Shown here piece by piece: positions 1 through 8,707 of a stretch of DNA of 58,961 nt. Both the position numbers and the translations under genes were made by a program. The stretch's first letter is position 1, and every line of letters begins with the position of its first letter. The notes under the pieces were generated by a model that saw only the letters and a program-made list of their open reading frames with translations, made no database searches and was not told the origin of the DNA. The DNA comes from Streptomyces netropsis (GTDB lineage: Bacteria; Actinomycetota; Actinomycetes; Streptomycetales; Streptomycetaceae). The stretch spans positions 1-58,961 of the forward strand of contig NZ_JACHJG010000022.1 in assembly GCF_014203545.1 (NCBI RefSeq). The letters run 5' to 3'.

Positions 1-90
1 GGCCGTGGTGAGCTGGCTGACCGCGGTCCCGCTCGCGGGAACCTCCAGCCGAACCGTCATCGAGTACGAGACGCTAGGCGCCGTTGCCAT
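1..90 (-). CDS. NAD-dependent malic enzyme, N-terminal fragment (cut by window edge)
   Basis: Thirty codons starting at ATG 90 and running off the left edge. The peptide begins MATAPSVSYSMTVRLEVPAS, which I recognise as the N-terminus of Streptomyces malate oxidoreductase (decarboxylating malate to pyruvate with NAD); the segment would open the ACT-like regulatory domain that precedes the catalytic part in this family. The position next to a HelD-like helicase gene agrees with Streptomyces gene order. The catalytic domains are outside the window, so the assignment rests on the short N-terminus and context. It is preceded by a long, strongly structured leader. Confidence 0.7.
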   Translation of the reverse strand, partial: MATAPSVSYSMTVRLEVPASGTAVSQLTTA

Positions 91-430
91 GGCCGACTTC
101 CCTCTGCTTTCCCTGTGTCGCTTGATACGCGCGAACCTCGGCGGTCGCCCAGGAACGCGGGGTCCGATCGTCCCACCTACTGGTCGGTATACGGTAACCA
201 GCCCCGTTTTTCGGAAGGAAATTTCCGTCATACGGGAGCCGTACGGGTACCGACGAGCCGGGTGGGACCGCTCCCGCCAACGCCGACGGGCGCCCTTCTC
301 CATTGAGAAGGACGCCCGTCGGACATCGCTTGGGTGGCACCGACCCGCCATGCTCGCCTCGCGGCAAGTGGTCGCTCGAAGCGACTAAGGTTGGGCCCGG
401 GGGCTTGGATCGAGCCGGTGCCACACCCAG
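91..430 (-). promoter_or_regulatory. Structured 5' leader upstream of malic enzyme; riboswitch/attenuator candidate
   Basis: About 340 nt upstream of the malic enzyme start with strong secondary structure when read on the minus strand. Positions 416-424 pair with 334-342 (9 bp, GTGGCACCG) and close a 73-nt domain containing two hairpins (385-371, GUCGCU/AGCGAC; 368-353, CUUGCC-GCGA-GGCGAG with a GNRA loop). Downstream is a 16-bp hairpin (323-288, loop AAUG) resembling a terminator without a U tract. In two helices the only imperfect pair is U-G in minus-strand RNA but C-A on the plus strand, so the RNA is probably minus-strand. I do not recognise the class. Confidence 0.45.
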
Positions 431-520
431 GCTAACAAACCGTCCCGGGAAGTGATTCCGGTAGCGCGGGTTGCCTGTCCGGCGGATCATCCGAACGGGC
501 GCTGCGGGCCGCTCTCAGCG

Positions 521-830
521 GCGGACAGGCTTGATTGAGCTGAGCTCAGCACAACCAGCCCGTCCGGCGTTTGAGGACGCGCCCGCAGGGCGCTCGCCGC
601 CGCAGGCGGCAACACGACCCTCAGTCGGCGGAGCCACGGCCCGAAGGGACGCTGCGGGCCGTGTCGTCCGCACCACCGCTGCGCGGTAGTTGTCCTCAAT
701 CGCCGGACGGGCTTGATGTGGCTGAGCTCAGCCGAAACCAGCCCGTCCGGCGATTGAGGACGCGCCCGCAGGGCGCCCGCCGCCGCAGGCGGCAACACGA
801 CCCGCAGCCGGCGGAGCCACCCCGCGGAGC
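521..830. repeat. Intergenic repeat cluster (two ~83-nt copies and a 21-bp inverted repeat)
   Basis: No gene is visible between 91 and 833. Positions 554-636 and 738-820 are near-identical ~83-nt copies (a handful of substitutions). The second copy is part of an inverted repeat: 693-713 is perfectly complementary to 740-760, with a 26-nt spacer that itself contains the palindrome GCTGAGCTCAGC. The left-arm section recurs at about 40168-40232 after an unrelated gene. This is a dispersed Streptomyces-style intergenic palindrome sitting just 3' of the helicase gene, where it may also act as a terminator; apparent reading frames across it are repeat translation. Confidence 0.75.
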
Positions 831-832
831 GT

Positions 833-3232
833 TCAGTCCCGCAAAAGATCCGGCACACCCTCCGTGTCCGGGTCGTCCCGCTCGCCCGACAGGACCGTCA
901 GCCGCTGCGTCGCTCGGGTCAGGGCCACGTACAGCACCCGCAGCCCCGCCGGGGACTCGTCCGCGATCTCCGCGGGCGTCACGACGATCGTCGCGTCGTA
1001 CTCCAGGCCCTTGGCCTCCAGGCTGCCCAGCACGACCACCCGGTCGCCCAGCCCGGCCAGCCAGCGCCGCGCCTCCGCGCGGCGCCCCATCGGCACGACG
1101 ACGCCGACCGTGCCGTCCACGTCGGCCAGCAGGTGCAGCGCCTCGTCCCGCACCGACGCCGCCAGATCGCCGCCCGCGACCGCGAACCGCGGCACGACGC
1201 CCGTCGAGCGGACCGCCGCCGGGGAGCGCATGCCGGGCATGGCCAGGGCCAGCACCTTGGCCGCCAGCTCGGCGATCTCGGCCGGGTTGCGGTAGTTCAC
1301 CGTCAGCTCGAAACGACGACGCGGGCGGGTGCCGAGCGCCTCGTCACGGGCCGCGCCCGCCTCGTCCGGGTCGGACCAGGAGGACTGCGCCGGGTCGCCG
1401 ACGATCGTCCAGGTGGCGGTGCGGCCCCTGCGGCCGACCATCCGCCACTGCATGGGCGTCAGGTCCTGCGCCTCGTCGACGATGACGTGCGCGTAGTCCG
1501 TCCGCTCCAGGGCCAGCCGCTCCGCCCGCTCGCGCCGCGTCTCCGAGCGCTCGGGCATCAGCTCCTCCAGCCCGGTGAGATGGGCCAGCGGGTCCGCCTC
1601 GCGCGGCTGCTTGGGGCGGAAGGGGACGCCGAGCAGCGTCTCCAACTCGTCCAGCAGCGCCACGTCGTGGACGGACAGCGGCCCCCGGCCGTGCTCGTCC
1701 AGCCGCTTGAGCGACCGGGCCAGCAGCCGGACCTCGCGCGGGTTGAGCACCCGGCGCGCCCAGCGGGAGAGCCTGCGCTCGTCGGCCATCGCGGCGAGCA
1801 CGCCGCGGGGGGTGAGCTCCGGCCACCAGGCGGCGAGGAAGTCGAGGAAGTAGTCCTCGGTGGAGATGTCCTCGTCGAAGCCCTGCCGTGCCTCGGCCAG
1901 CAGCTCCGGGTCGGAGTAGCGCTTGGCGGCGCCCGACTTCGACCACAGCGCGTCCAGGATCAGCCGCCGGGCGCGCGGCCGCAGCAGGTTGACGGGCGCG
2001 GTGCCGCCGAGCACGGTCTGCCGGATGCGCCGCAGGTCGTCGGCGCCCAGCTCCACCCGGCCGCCGAAGGCGACCACGCGCAGCCGGTCCGGCGTGTCCG
2101 CCGGGGCGGCGGTCCCGAGGCCGTCCAGCGACAGCTGGCCGTCGTCCGCCGAGGACGCGGAGCCCCCCGGGGACGGCGCGGCCGACGGTGAGTCGAGCGC
2201 CCCCCGTACGGCCTTGCGCAGCACCTTGAGCATGCGCGAGGAGCCCTTGATCCGGGATACGGCGGGCTCGTCGTACGTGTCGGCCTCGGCGCCGTCCACC
2301 AGATTGCCGACCGCGCGGATCGCGACCTGGCCCTCCTCGCCCAGCGAGGGCAGCACACCCTCGGTGTAGGCGACGAGCAGCGGCGTCGGGGAGACGACGA
2401 GGATGCCGCCCGCGTAGCGCCTGCGGTCCTGGTAGAGGAGGTAGGCGGCGCGGTGCAGGGCGACGGCGGTCTTGCCCGTGCCCGGGCCGCCCTCGACCTC
2501 GGTCACCGACGCGGCGGGGGCGCGGATGACCATGTCCTGCTCGGCCTGGATGGAGGCGACGATGTCCCGCATGGTGTGGCTGCGGGCCTGGCCGAGCGCG
2601 GCCATCAGCGCGCCGTCGCCGACCACCGCCAGCTCCGCCCCGCCCAGGGTCGCGGTCAGCTCGGGGCGCAGCAGGTCGTCCTCGACGCCGAGGACCTTGC
2701 GGCCCTTGGAGCGGATCACCCGGCGGCGGACCACCCGGCCCGGCGCCACCGGGGTCGACCGGTAGAAGGGCGCGGCGGCGGGCGCGCGCCAGTCGATGAC
2801 GAGCGGCGCGTAGTCGGCGTCGAGCACGCCGATGCGGCCGATGTGCAGCGTCTCGGCGATCTCCGCCCGGTCGTCCCGCACCGCGTCGTCGGCGGGCTCG
2901 ACGGAGGTGTACGCCCCGTCCGGGCCCTTCTTGCCGTCCTTTCCGAGCAGCAGGTCGATCCGCCCGAAGAGGAAGTCCTCGAACTCGCTGTTCAGCCGGT
3001 TGAGGTGCACGCCGGCGCGGAACACCTGGGCGTCCCGCTCGGCGAGCGCTCCCGGCGTGCCGACCTGGCCGCGCTTGGCGGCGTCGTCCATGAGGAATTC
3101 GGCCTCGTGGATCTTCTCCTCGAGGCGTCGGTACACCCGGTCGAGATGCTGCTGTTCGGCACCGATCTCGCGGTCGCGGACCCCGTCCGGTTCCGTCACC
3201 ACGTGCGCGTCCGTGGCGTTCTGCGCGGCCAC
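833..3232 (-). CDS. helD: HelD-like superfamily 1 helicase (UvrD/Rep type)
   Basis: 799 aa. The N-terminus (about residues 20-95) is a charged, probably coiled-coil arm, as in HelD proteins that insert into RNA polymerase channels. Walker A is GGPGTGKT at 248-255; the DEAQDLTP motif lies near residue 590 and the C-terminal motif VI is LYVALTRATQRL. Between the two ATPase halves is the usual long insert. The family removes stalled or antibiotic-bound RNA polymerase from DNA; some Streptomyces paralogues (HelR) give rifamycin tolerance, which cannot be decided from sequence alone. Position between malic enzyme and the sigma/anti-sigma pair matches the conserved Streptomyces locus. The start follows M at 3232; 145 nt separate it from the anti-sigma stop. 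Confidence 0.85.
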   Translation of the reverse strand: MAAQNATDAHVVTEPDGVRDREIGAEQQHLDRVYRRLEEKIHEAEFLMDDAAKRGQVGTPGALAERDAQVFRAGVHLNRLNSEFEDFLFGRIDLLLGKDGKKGPDGAYTSVEPADDAVRDDRAEIAETLHIGRIGVLDADYAPLVIDWRAPAAAPFYRSTPVAPGRVVRRRVIRSKGRKVLGVEDDLLRPELTATLGGAELAVVGDGALMAALGQARSHTMRDIVASIQAEQDMVIRAPAASVTEVEGGPGTGKTAVALHRAAYLLYQDRRRYAGGILVVSPTPLLVAYTEGVLPSLGEEGQVAIRAVGNLVDGAEADTYDEPAVSRIKGSSRMLKVLRKAVRGALDSPSAAPSPGGSASSADDGQLSLDGLGTAAPADTPDRLRVVAFGGRVELGADDLRRIRQTVLGGTAPVNLLRPRARRLILDALWSKSGAAKRYSDPELLAEARQGFDEDISTEDYFLDFLAAWWPELTPRGVLAAMADERRLSRWARRVLNPREVRLLARSLKRLDEHGRGPLSVHDVALLDELETLLGVPFRPKQPREADPLAHLTGLEELMPERSETRRERAERLALERTDYAHVIVDEAQDLTPMQWRMVGRRGRTATWTIVGDPAQSSWSDPDEAGAARDEALGTRPRRRFELTVNYRNPAEIAELAAKVLALAMPGMRSPAAVRSTGVVPRFAVAGGDLAASVRDEALHLLADVDGTVGVVVPMGRRAEARRWLAGLGDRVVVLGSLEAKGLEYDATIVVTPAEIADESPAGLRVLYVALTRATQRLTVLSGERDDPDTEGVPDLLRD

Positions 3233-3378
3233 CCAGGCCCCCTTCTGCTGTGCGTAGGGCAGCCGTCAACCGTACGCGAACAGGGGTACTGAGCGCACCT
3301 GTCAGGACATGAGCGGTTTGCTATGACTGTTCACACGTTGACAGATGGCCACGGATGGGCTGACGGGTGCGCGCACCG

Positions 3379-4107
3379 TCACGCGTTGTCGACCGTGGCG
3401 AGCCGTTTGCCGTCGAGCGTGCGGACCTCGAACCGGTCGATCTGGTCGCGGTTGAGGGCGGCGCCGCCGTGCGTGTACAGCGGTTCCTTGTTCCACTTCT
3501 CCGTGGCCTTCGGCAGTCCGTAGCCGCCCGCCGGCACGGCCCAGGTGGTGACGACCTGCCGTTCGCCGTTCTTGCCGACGGCGACGAGGTCGCAGCTCAG
3601 CGGGCCCTTGACGTTGCCGAGCTTGAGGGCGACGTGGGTGCCCCAGGGCTTGGACTGGAGGGAGACCGTCGCGTCGACCTTGGTGACGGGGTCGACGGTG
3701 CCGATCTTGTCGCCCTCCTCGTACATCTCCTTGGCCGCGCTCACCGTGCTGTGGCTGGGCGCGTCCTGCGAGGTGACGGCCGCGCCGACCAGGGGACCGG
3801 CGACGATCAGGGCGGCGGCCGCCGCGACGAGGCACAGACGGCGGGTGCGCTGCGCGCGGCGGACGGTGCCGACCTCGCTCAGCAGCCGGTCCAGGAGTGC
3901 CGGGTCGGGCCGGGCTTCGAGCACGTCGGGGTCGGGCGAGGACTCCTTGAGTTCGGCGAGGAGCGGGGACAGGCCCATCAGGTCGTCCAGCTCGGCGGCG
4001 CACCGGTCGCATACGGCGAGGTGCTCCTCGAAGCGGGCGGCGTCCGCTTCGTCGAGGACGCCGAGTGCGTAGGCGCCCACGTCCGTGTGCTGTGCCGGCG
4101 GGTTCAT
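3379..4107 (-). CDS. rsuA: RsuA-like membrane anti-sigma factor with zinc-binding domain
   Basis: 242 aa. N-terminal anti-sigma zinc domain with H29-x3-C33-x2-C36, a linker, one transmembrane segment at about 91-111, then an extracytoplasmic C-terminal domain with two conserved-looking tryptophans. It should hold the neighbouring ECF sigma factor at the membrane until released. The ATG at 4107 overlaps the sigma stop by four bases (ATGA), so the two are translationally coupled, which fixes the start; longer in-frame upstream extensions run through the sigma gene in another frame. Locus and architecture match the S. coelicolor SigU/RsuA pair; the symbol is given on that basis. Confidence 0.85.
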   Translation of the reverse strand: MNPPAQHTDVGAYALGVLDEADAARFEEHLAVCDRCAAELDDLMGLSPLLAELKESSPDPDVLEARPDPALLDRLLSEVGTVRRAQRTRRLCLVAAAAALIVAGPLVGAAVTSQDAPSHSTVSAAKEMYEEGDKIGTVDPVTKVDATVSLQSKPWGTHVALKLGNVKGPLSCDLVAVGKNGERQVVTTWAVPAGGYGLPKATEKWNKEPLYTHGGAALNRDQIDRFEVRTLDGKRLATVDNA

Positions 4108-4625
4108 GCCGTCACTCCCCGTTCCTCCAGCGAGAGCTTCATGGAGCGCAGCGCGTAGAAGACCCGGGACCGTACGGTCCCGGCCGGTACGCCCAGCACT
4201 TCCGCCGCCTCGCTCACCGTACGTCCTTTGAAATAGGTCTCGATCAGAGCCTCTCGGTGTGCTTCGGTCAGATCGCCCAGCGCCTCGGAAATCGTCATCA
4301 GGCGCAGCGCCCGCTCGATCTCGTCGGCGGCGGGGATCAGCTCCAGCGGCCCCGCGTCGACCTCCCGGGGCCGGGACTGCCGGCTGCGGTGGCCGTCGAT
4401 GACGATGCGCCGGGCGACGGTCACCAGCCACGGCCGCACGGAACCCGTGGCGCCGCGGAGCCGGTCGGCGTTGCGCCAGGCGCGCAGCAGGGTCTCCTGG
4501 ACGACGTCCTCGGCGCGCTGGCGGTCGCCTCCGACCAGGCGCAGCACGAAGGCGAGAAGCGGGCCTGCGTGCTCGTCGTAGAGCGCCCGCATCAGCTCCT
4601 CGTCGGGAGTCGTCCTGTCTGCCAC
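4104..4625 (-). CDS. sigU: ECF RNA polymerase sigma factor, SigU-like
   Basis: 173 aa from GTG 4625, which has AAGGA seven bases upstream; an in-frame ATG at 4784 has low-complexity sequence after it and is less likely. Region 2 lies at about 12-80 (DVVQETLLRAWRN core) and region 4 at about 113-165 (helix-turn-helix TVSEAAEVLGVPAGTVRSRV). It directs RNA polymerase to a stress or secretion-type regulon; in S. coelicolor SigU activity alters secreted proteins and differentiation. First gene of the operon with the anti-sigma gene, with a 4-bp overlap. Regulation by the downstream partner is inferred from family and arrangement. Confidence 0.85.
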   Translation of the reverse strand: MADRTTPDEELMRALYDEHAGPLLAFVLRLVGGDRQRAEDVVQETLLRAWRNADRLRGATGSVRPWLVTVARRIVIDGHRSRQSRPREVDAGPLELIPAADEIERALRLMTISEALGDLTEAHREALIETYFKGRTVSEAAEVLGVPAGTVRSRVFYALRSMKLSLEERGVTA

Positions 4626-5059
4626 GACGGCATCCTTGCGCAAGCCTTCCCCCAGGTCGATAGCGCGTGGTGGTCTTTCCCGGGGACCTCGCGGGACGCC
4701 CCGGGGGCGCGGATCAGTAGCCGTGGCCGCCGCTGCCACCGCTGCCGCCGGTATTCGTCGGTGCACGCATGCCCGATCCCCCAAAAGGTGCTGGATACGG
4801 GGCCGTCGTGGCCCCCTTCACCCATGGATACGGGTGGTGCGGGTGATCGACTCAGCGCCGGGTGGATAAATCTTGGAAGGTTTTCGAGAGCCCACGGCGT
4901 GCGGATCGGCTTACGGATCGAAAGGGATCCGCGTTCAACGGCACCCCTGTGATTCAGCTCTCGGACCGCGGTTGAGCGGGCCGCTCGAAAGGGCCCGTAA
5001 GACAGCCCGAGAGGCCGTTGCAGGGGGTACCGGCCGCCTTACGGGGAGAGAACCGAATC
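4626..5059. promoter_or_regulatory. Divergent intergenic region between sigU and the CHRD gene
   Basis: 434 nt without a convincing gene. It must hold the sigU promoter on the minus strand and the CHRD-protein promoter on the plus strand. A ten-base direct repeat TGGATACGGG occurs at 4792-4801 and 4825-4834, with a shorter TGGATA copy near 4862; spacing is about three helical turns, so a regulator could bind both. I could not identify confident -35/-10 boxes. The CHRD gene has a purine-rich ribosome site (GGGGAGAG) about 10 bases before its ATG. Confidence 0.35.
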
Positions 5060-6064
5060 ATGAATCGCAGGAGCATCGTCCTGGCCACCACCGCCACCGC
5101 CGCCGCGGCCGCCGTCGGCATCACCCTCGCGGTGATCCCCGCCGACGCGAAGGAGGACGGCGCAGGTCGGGCGGGGTCGCACGGGACCGGCCACGAGAGC
5201 GCCGCGACGGGCACGCTCGGCGCCCTCGATGCCACCAACCGCGCCGACGCCGTGTTCTTCGCGGGCAGCCTCAACGGGCTGAACGAGGTGCCCACGGCGG
5301 GCGGTCCGGCCGTCGGCGACAAGGACGGGCGGGCGATCGCCTTCCTGCGCGTGCAGGGCGACGAGGTGTCGTTCGCCTTCTCGTTCCGGGGCATCGCGCC
5401 CCCCACGGCCGCCCATGTCCACCAGGGCGCGCGGGGGAAGAACGGCGCGGTCAGGATTCCCTTCTTCGCGAAGAAGCTGCCCGACGGGCGCACGACGGCG
5501 ACCGGCACGGCGAAGGTCACGGACAAGAAGCTGCTCGGCGCGCTGAAGTCCGACCCGAACGGCTTCTATTTCAATCTCCACACCGGCGAATTCCCCGGCG
5601 GCGCCGTCCGCGGCCAGGTCCACAAGCTGAGCGCGCCGCTCGATATGACCACCGCGACGAACAGTTTCCAGTCGTCCGTGGTGAAGGGCAGCCAGATCTA
5701 CGCCTGCACGAAGAAGGACGACGGGACGTACGGGTTCACGCAGGACAATGTGAGCGCCACGCTCGGCGGTTCCATCGCCCACTCCTTCGTACGGTCCGGG
5801 GGCGCCCCGCAATGGATCGCGCGCGACGGCTCGGCAGTCACGGGAAAGCTGGTCTCCAAGGTCCCGAACGGCGAGAAGAACATCCCCGAACTCGACCTGC
5901 GGGCCACCTCGTCGGGTGCCGCCCGGGGTCTCTTCGCCCCGGTCACGGAGATCCTCCGCCTCAACACGCGTGGCGGCGTGGCTCCGGCCGGCCCGTGCGA
6001 CCCGAAGCTTCGGCCGAAGGCTGCGGTGCCGTACGAGGCGGACTACGTGTTCGTGGCGAAGTAG
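5060..6064 (+). CDS. Secreted CHRD-domain / DUF3455 fusion protein
   Basis: 334 aa. A Sec-type signal peptide (residues 1-30, cleavage near ADA-KED) is followed by a CHRD domain at about 65-195 (AHVHQGARGKNG and NLHTGEFPGGAVRGQV motifs) and a C-terminal region at 200-334 that fits DUF3455 (YACTKKDDGTYGF, then IPELDLRA and NTRGGVAPAGPCD). CHRD domains are beta-rich secreted modules of uncertain function first described in chordin. Transcribed away from sigU, whose homologue is linked to secreted proteins, so it may be a target; that is inference. The ATG is supported by GGGGAGAG upstream. An inverted repeat after the stop makes a shared terminator. Confidence 0.8.
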   Translation: MNRRSIVLATTATAAAAAVGITLAVIPADAKEDGAGRAGSHGTGHESAATGTLGALDATNRADAVFFAGSLNGLNEVPTAGGPAVGDKDGRAIAFLRVQGDEVSFAFSFRGIAPPTAAHVHQGARGKNGAVRIPFFAKKLPDGRTTATGTAKVTDKKLLGALKSDPNGFYFNLHTGEFPGGAVRGQVHKLSAPLDMTTATNSFQSSVVKGSQIYACTKKDDGTYGFTQDNVSATLGGSIAHSFVRSGGAPQWIARDGSAVTGKLVSKVPNGEKNIPELDLRATSSGAARGLFAPVTEILRLNTRGGVAPAGPCDPKLRPKAAVPYEADYVFVAK

Positions 6065-6072
6065 CAGGGCGT

Positions 6073-6103
6073 GGCCGGGCCGGGGTTCACCCCCGGCCCG
6101 GCC
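6073..6103. terminator. Bidirectional terminator hairpin between convergent genes
   Basis: A perfect 13-bp GC-rich stem (6073-6085 with 6091-6103) around a five-base loop lies directly after the CHRD stop and overlaps the stop codon of the convergent CGNR gene. There is no T tract, which is common for Streptomyces terminators. It can serve both strands. Confidence 0.7.
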
Positions 6104-6692
6104 CGCCGACCGCGCGCCGCCGGTGCCGGGCGACGCGCTCGCGGTTGCCGCACACTTCGCTGGAACACCAGCGGCGCCGGCGCCCCCGCGAGGTGTCGAG
6201 GTAGACCAGCGAACAGGTCTCCCCCGCGCACCGCCGCAGCTGCCCCCGCGCGACGGGGTCGGTGAGCAGCTCCACCGCGTCCCGGGCGACCCGCCCCACG
6301 AGGGCGTCGCAGTCGGGCGCGGCGGCGACCGTCCGGACCAGCGTCCCGTCCCCGGCCCGGACGGCGAGCACGGCGGGCGGCGCGATGGCGGCGAGGGCGT
6401 TGACCCGCTCCAGATCCACGTCGGCGGCCCGCCCGTCGACCTCGGTGTGCACGACCCGCTGCAACAGCTCACGCGCCGCGTGGAACCGCCCGAGCCAGCC
6501 CGCATCCACGCCACCGAGCGGGGTGCCGGGCGGCACGACCCCGGCGCCGAGCAGCCAGGCCCGCAGCTGCTGCGGCCCGGTCAGCCGCTCCACCGGCTCC
6601 TCGCCCAGCCGGCCCCCGCCCGTCGCCAACAGGTCCAGACAGGGCCGCCCGGAGTCGAACCGCAGGTCGAAGGGGGCTCTCGCCGCCGCCAT
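6087..6692 (-). CDS. ABATE / CGNR zinc-finger putative regulator
   Basis: 201 aa. N-terminal ABATE-type domain (about 1-145, opening RFDSGRPCLDLLATGG) and a C-terminal CGNR zinc finger at about 150-195: C-x4-C, then WCSSEVCGNRERVARHR. Proteins of this family are treated as DNA- or RNA-binding regulators in actinobacteria; targets are unknown. Start ATG 6692 is preceded by AGGA close by. Divergent from the AraC-type regulator, with 217 nt between them that probably hold both promoters. Its stop lies inside the terminator shared with the CHRD gene. Confidence 0.75.
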   Translation of the reverse strand: MAAARAPFDLRFDSGRPCLDLLATGGGRLGEEPVERLTGPQQLRAWLLGAGVVPPGTPLGGVDAGWLGRFHAARELLQRVVHTEVDGRAADVDLERVNALAAIAPPAVLAVRAGDGTLVRTVAAAPDCDALVGRVARDAVELLTDPVARGQLRRCAGETCSLVYLDTSRGRRRRWCSSEVCGNRERVARHRRRAVGGPGRG

Positions 6693-6909
6693 GTGTCCTG
6701 TCACCCGTTTCCCTGTGGGGGGCCAGTGGAGAGGGGTACCGCCACCCCTCAGGGTGCCCGGGCGGGAGGGGGTCCGTAACCCCCCGGGGACAGGACCGTG
6801 ACCTTCCGGGGACGCCGCCGCGGACGGGCCCGGACGAGAATCGGAGCTTGCCTGCGGCGCCTGATCCAGGGCACGGGGCAGTTCGAGGCCACGAGGCGGA
6901 GGAGACGGG

Positions 6910-7911
6910 ATGCTGAGCGAGACCGAGTTCCGAACCGAGGATCTCCCTGGTGCGGACCGGTTCGACTTCTGGTGCGAGCGCATCGGGCGAACACATGCGC
7001 CGCTGGACCTGCACAGCGAATACGCGAAGGACTACCGGGCGCAGCAGCGCGTCCTGCACCTCGGCGCGGTTCACGTCTGGCCAACGACCCACCAGTCGCT
7101 TCGATTTCGCCGAACCCCGAAGCTCATCCGCCAGTCCGACCCCGAGCAGTACCACATCGGGATCCCTCTGCACGGGACCAACCGCATCGCCTGGGCCGAC
7201 CAGAAGGCCTTGTACGGGCCTTACGACATACAGGTCTTCGACAGCTCACGGCCTGTCGAAGTCGAATCCACCAACGGACCCGATCCGTTCTCCGGGATCG
7301 GGATCGAAATCCCCAAAACGCTCCTGCACCTGCCGCAGCACAAAATGGACCGGCTCTTCGCCCGGGGAATGTCCGGACGGGAAGGGATGGGCGCCCTGCT
7401 CGTCCAGTTCCTCACCCAGCTGACGGCGGACACCAGCCCCTACCTGCCGTCCGACGGCCCCCGGCTGGGCACGGTCGTCGTCGACCTGCTGTCCGGGCTC
7501 TTCGCCCACGCCCTGGAGGCCGAGCGCTCGCTTCCACCGGAATCCTGTAGCCGGACGCTGGTGCTGCGCATTCGGTCCCACGTCCAACAGAACCTGGACG
7601 ACTCGCTGTTGAGCCCGCGCACGATCGCCGCCGCGCACAACATCTCCACCAGCTATCTGCACCGCCTCTTCCGGAACGAGCACGAGACCGTCGCGGCCTG
7701 GATCCGCCACCAGCGCCTGGAACGTGCCCGCCGCGACCTCGCCGACCCCGCGATGTGTTCCACCACCATCCACACCGTCGCCGCCCGCTGGGGCTTCACC
7801 CGCGCCGCCGACTTCACGCGCGCCTTCCGCACGGCCTACGGCATGCCGCCCAAGGAATACCGGCACCAGGCCCTCCACCGGCCCGGGGCGACCGCATGGA
7901 CTCATTGCTAA
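6910..7911 (+). CDS. AraC-family transcriptional regulator with AraC-binding-like N-terminal domain
   Basis: 333 aa. Residues about 20-190 form an AraC_binding_2-type sensor domain (PEQYHIGIPLHGTNRIAWAD region); residues about 235-325 carry the double helix-turn-helix, with SPRTIAAAHNISTSYLHRLF as the first HTH and a WGFTRAADFTRAFRTAYGMPPKEYR signature at the end. Ligand and targets are unknown. ATG 6910 follows GGAGGAGACGGG, which fixes the start. It converges on the HD-domain gene, and the two are separated by a strong hairpin at 8023-8061. Confidence 0.85.
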   Translation: MLSETEFRTEDLPGADRFDFWCERIGRTHAPLDLHSEYAKDYRAQQRVLHLGAVHVWPTTHQSLRFRRTPKLIRQSDPEQYHIGIPLHGTNRIAWADQKALYGPYDIQVFDSSRPVEVESTNGPDPFSGIGIEIPKTLLHLPQHKMDRLFARGMSGREGMGALLVQFLTQLTADTSPYLPSDGPRLGTVVVDLLSGLFAHALEAERSLPPESCSRTLVLRIRSHVQQNLDDSLLSPRTIAAAHNISTSYLHRLFRNEHETVAAWIRHQRLERARRDLADPAMCSTTIHTVAARWGFTRAADFTRAFRTAYGMPPKEYRHQALHRPGATAWTHC

Positions 7912-8022
7912 GAACTGTGAACTCTGTGCGAACGACTTCCGGCGGCGTCCCCGGCATGCTGACCGTGCAGGACGAGATGCACGGCGCGTTTCGATCGCGA
8001 TATCCGAGTCGGCGCTGCCGGT

Positions 8023-8061
8023 GAGGGCCGGATCCCATACGGGGGAAGGGATCCGGCCCTC
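8023..8061. terminator. Bidirectional terminator hairpin
   Basis: Perfect 14-bp stem, GAGGGCCGGATCCC at 8023-8036 pairing with 8048-8061, loop of 11 bases, no T tract. It sits between the convergent AraC and HD genes and can terminate both. Confidence 0.7.
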
Positions 8062-8090
8062 GGCGTCTCCAACGGGCGGATTCGCCCTCG

Positions 8091-8687
8091 CTACGCGTCC
8101 AGCGGATTCGCCGCGATGCGCACGGCGATGTTGCCGCGCATGGCCGCGGCGGCGGCGCTGTCCGGCTTGCGTTCCGCCTGGCTGCGGAAGCACGCCGTGA
8201 ATTCCTCGGCCAGCCCCAGCCGCGGGTAGCGGGCCAGCACCTCGGCACGGATTTCCGCGGGGAGCGCGTCCGCGCCCCGCCCGGAGATGTCCACCGAAGT
8301 GGAGTACTCCAGCAGATGACTCTCCGGGTCCTCCGCGACGTCCGCGCCGTCACCCATGTGCCGGACGATCACCTCGGACGCCCGCGCCCGACGCTCGACC
8401 GGCCACCCGGCAGCCGCCCCGAAGACCCACGCCACGTGGCCGCCCGCCTCCTCGAAGGGGACGGTGTGGCTGTCAAACTCCTTCACCAGACCGAGGTCGT
8501 GGAGCAACGCGGAGACGTAGAGGAGTTCGGCATCGAAGGCAATGCCGGACTCCTTCGCGTGGGCCGCCGCCCAGAGATACGCCCGTATCGAATGGTTCAA
8601 CAGCGCGGGCGAGCAGTACGCCGTCGCCACCTCCAGCGCCGCCGAACATGCCGCGGACTCGGGAATCACCAGCTCATTGATCTTCAT
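8091..8687 (-). CDS. HD-domain protein (cyanamide-hydratase/phosphohydrolase type)
   Basis: 198 aa. HD metal-binding pattern: H32 in LLNHSIRAYLWA, H63-D64 in SALLHDLGL, and a later H (VIVRHMGDG), with acidic residues in EYSTSVDISGRG. This spacing is that of small HD proteins resembling cyanamide hydratase or nucleotide phosphohydrolases; the substrate cannot be told. Start ATG 8687. Monocistronic, ending at the hairpin shared with the AraC gene. It lies 20 nt downstream of the lipoprotein gene on the same strand, so read-through from that operon is possible. Confidence 0.75.
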   Translation of the reverse strand: MKINELVIPESAACSAALEVATAYCSPALLNHSIRAYLWAAAHAKESGIAFDAELLYVSALLHDLGLVKEFDSHTVPFEEAGGHVAWVFGAAAGWPVERRARASEVIVRHMGDGADVAEDPESHLLEYSTSVDISGRGADALPAEIRAEVLARYPRLGLAEEFTACFRSQAERKPDSAAAAAMRGNIAVRIAANPLDA

Positions 8688-8707
8688 GCCGGTGATTACA
8701 CCACCGG

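Noticed and set aside
288..430. T-box leader on the plus strand (GGGTGGCACCG resembles the T-box sequence)
   Set aside because: No aminoacyl-tRNA synthetase or amino-acid gene follows on the plus strand, no stem I elements were found, and pairing is better on the minus strand.
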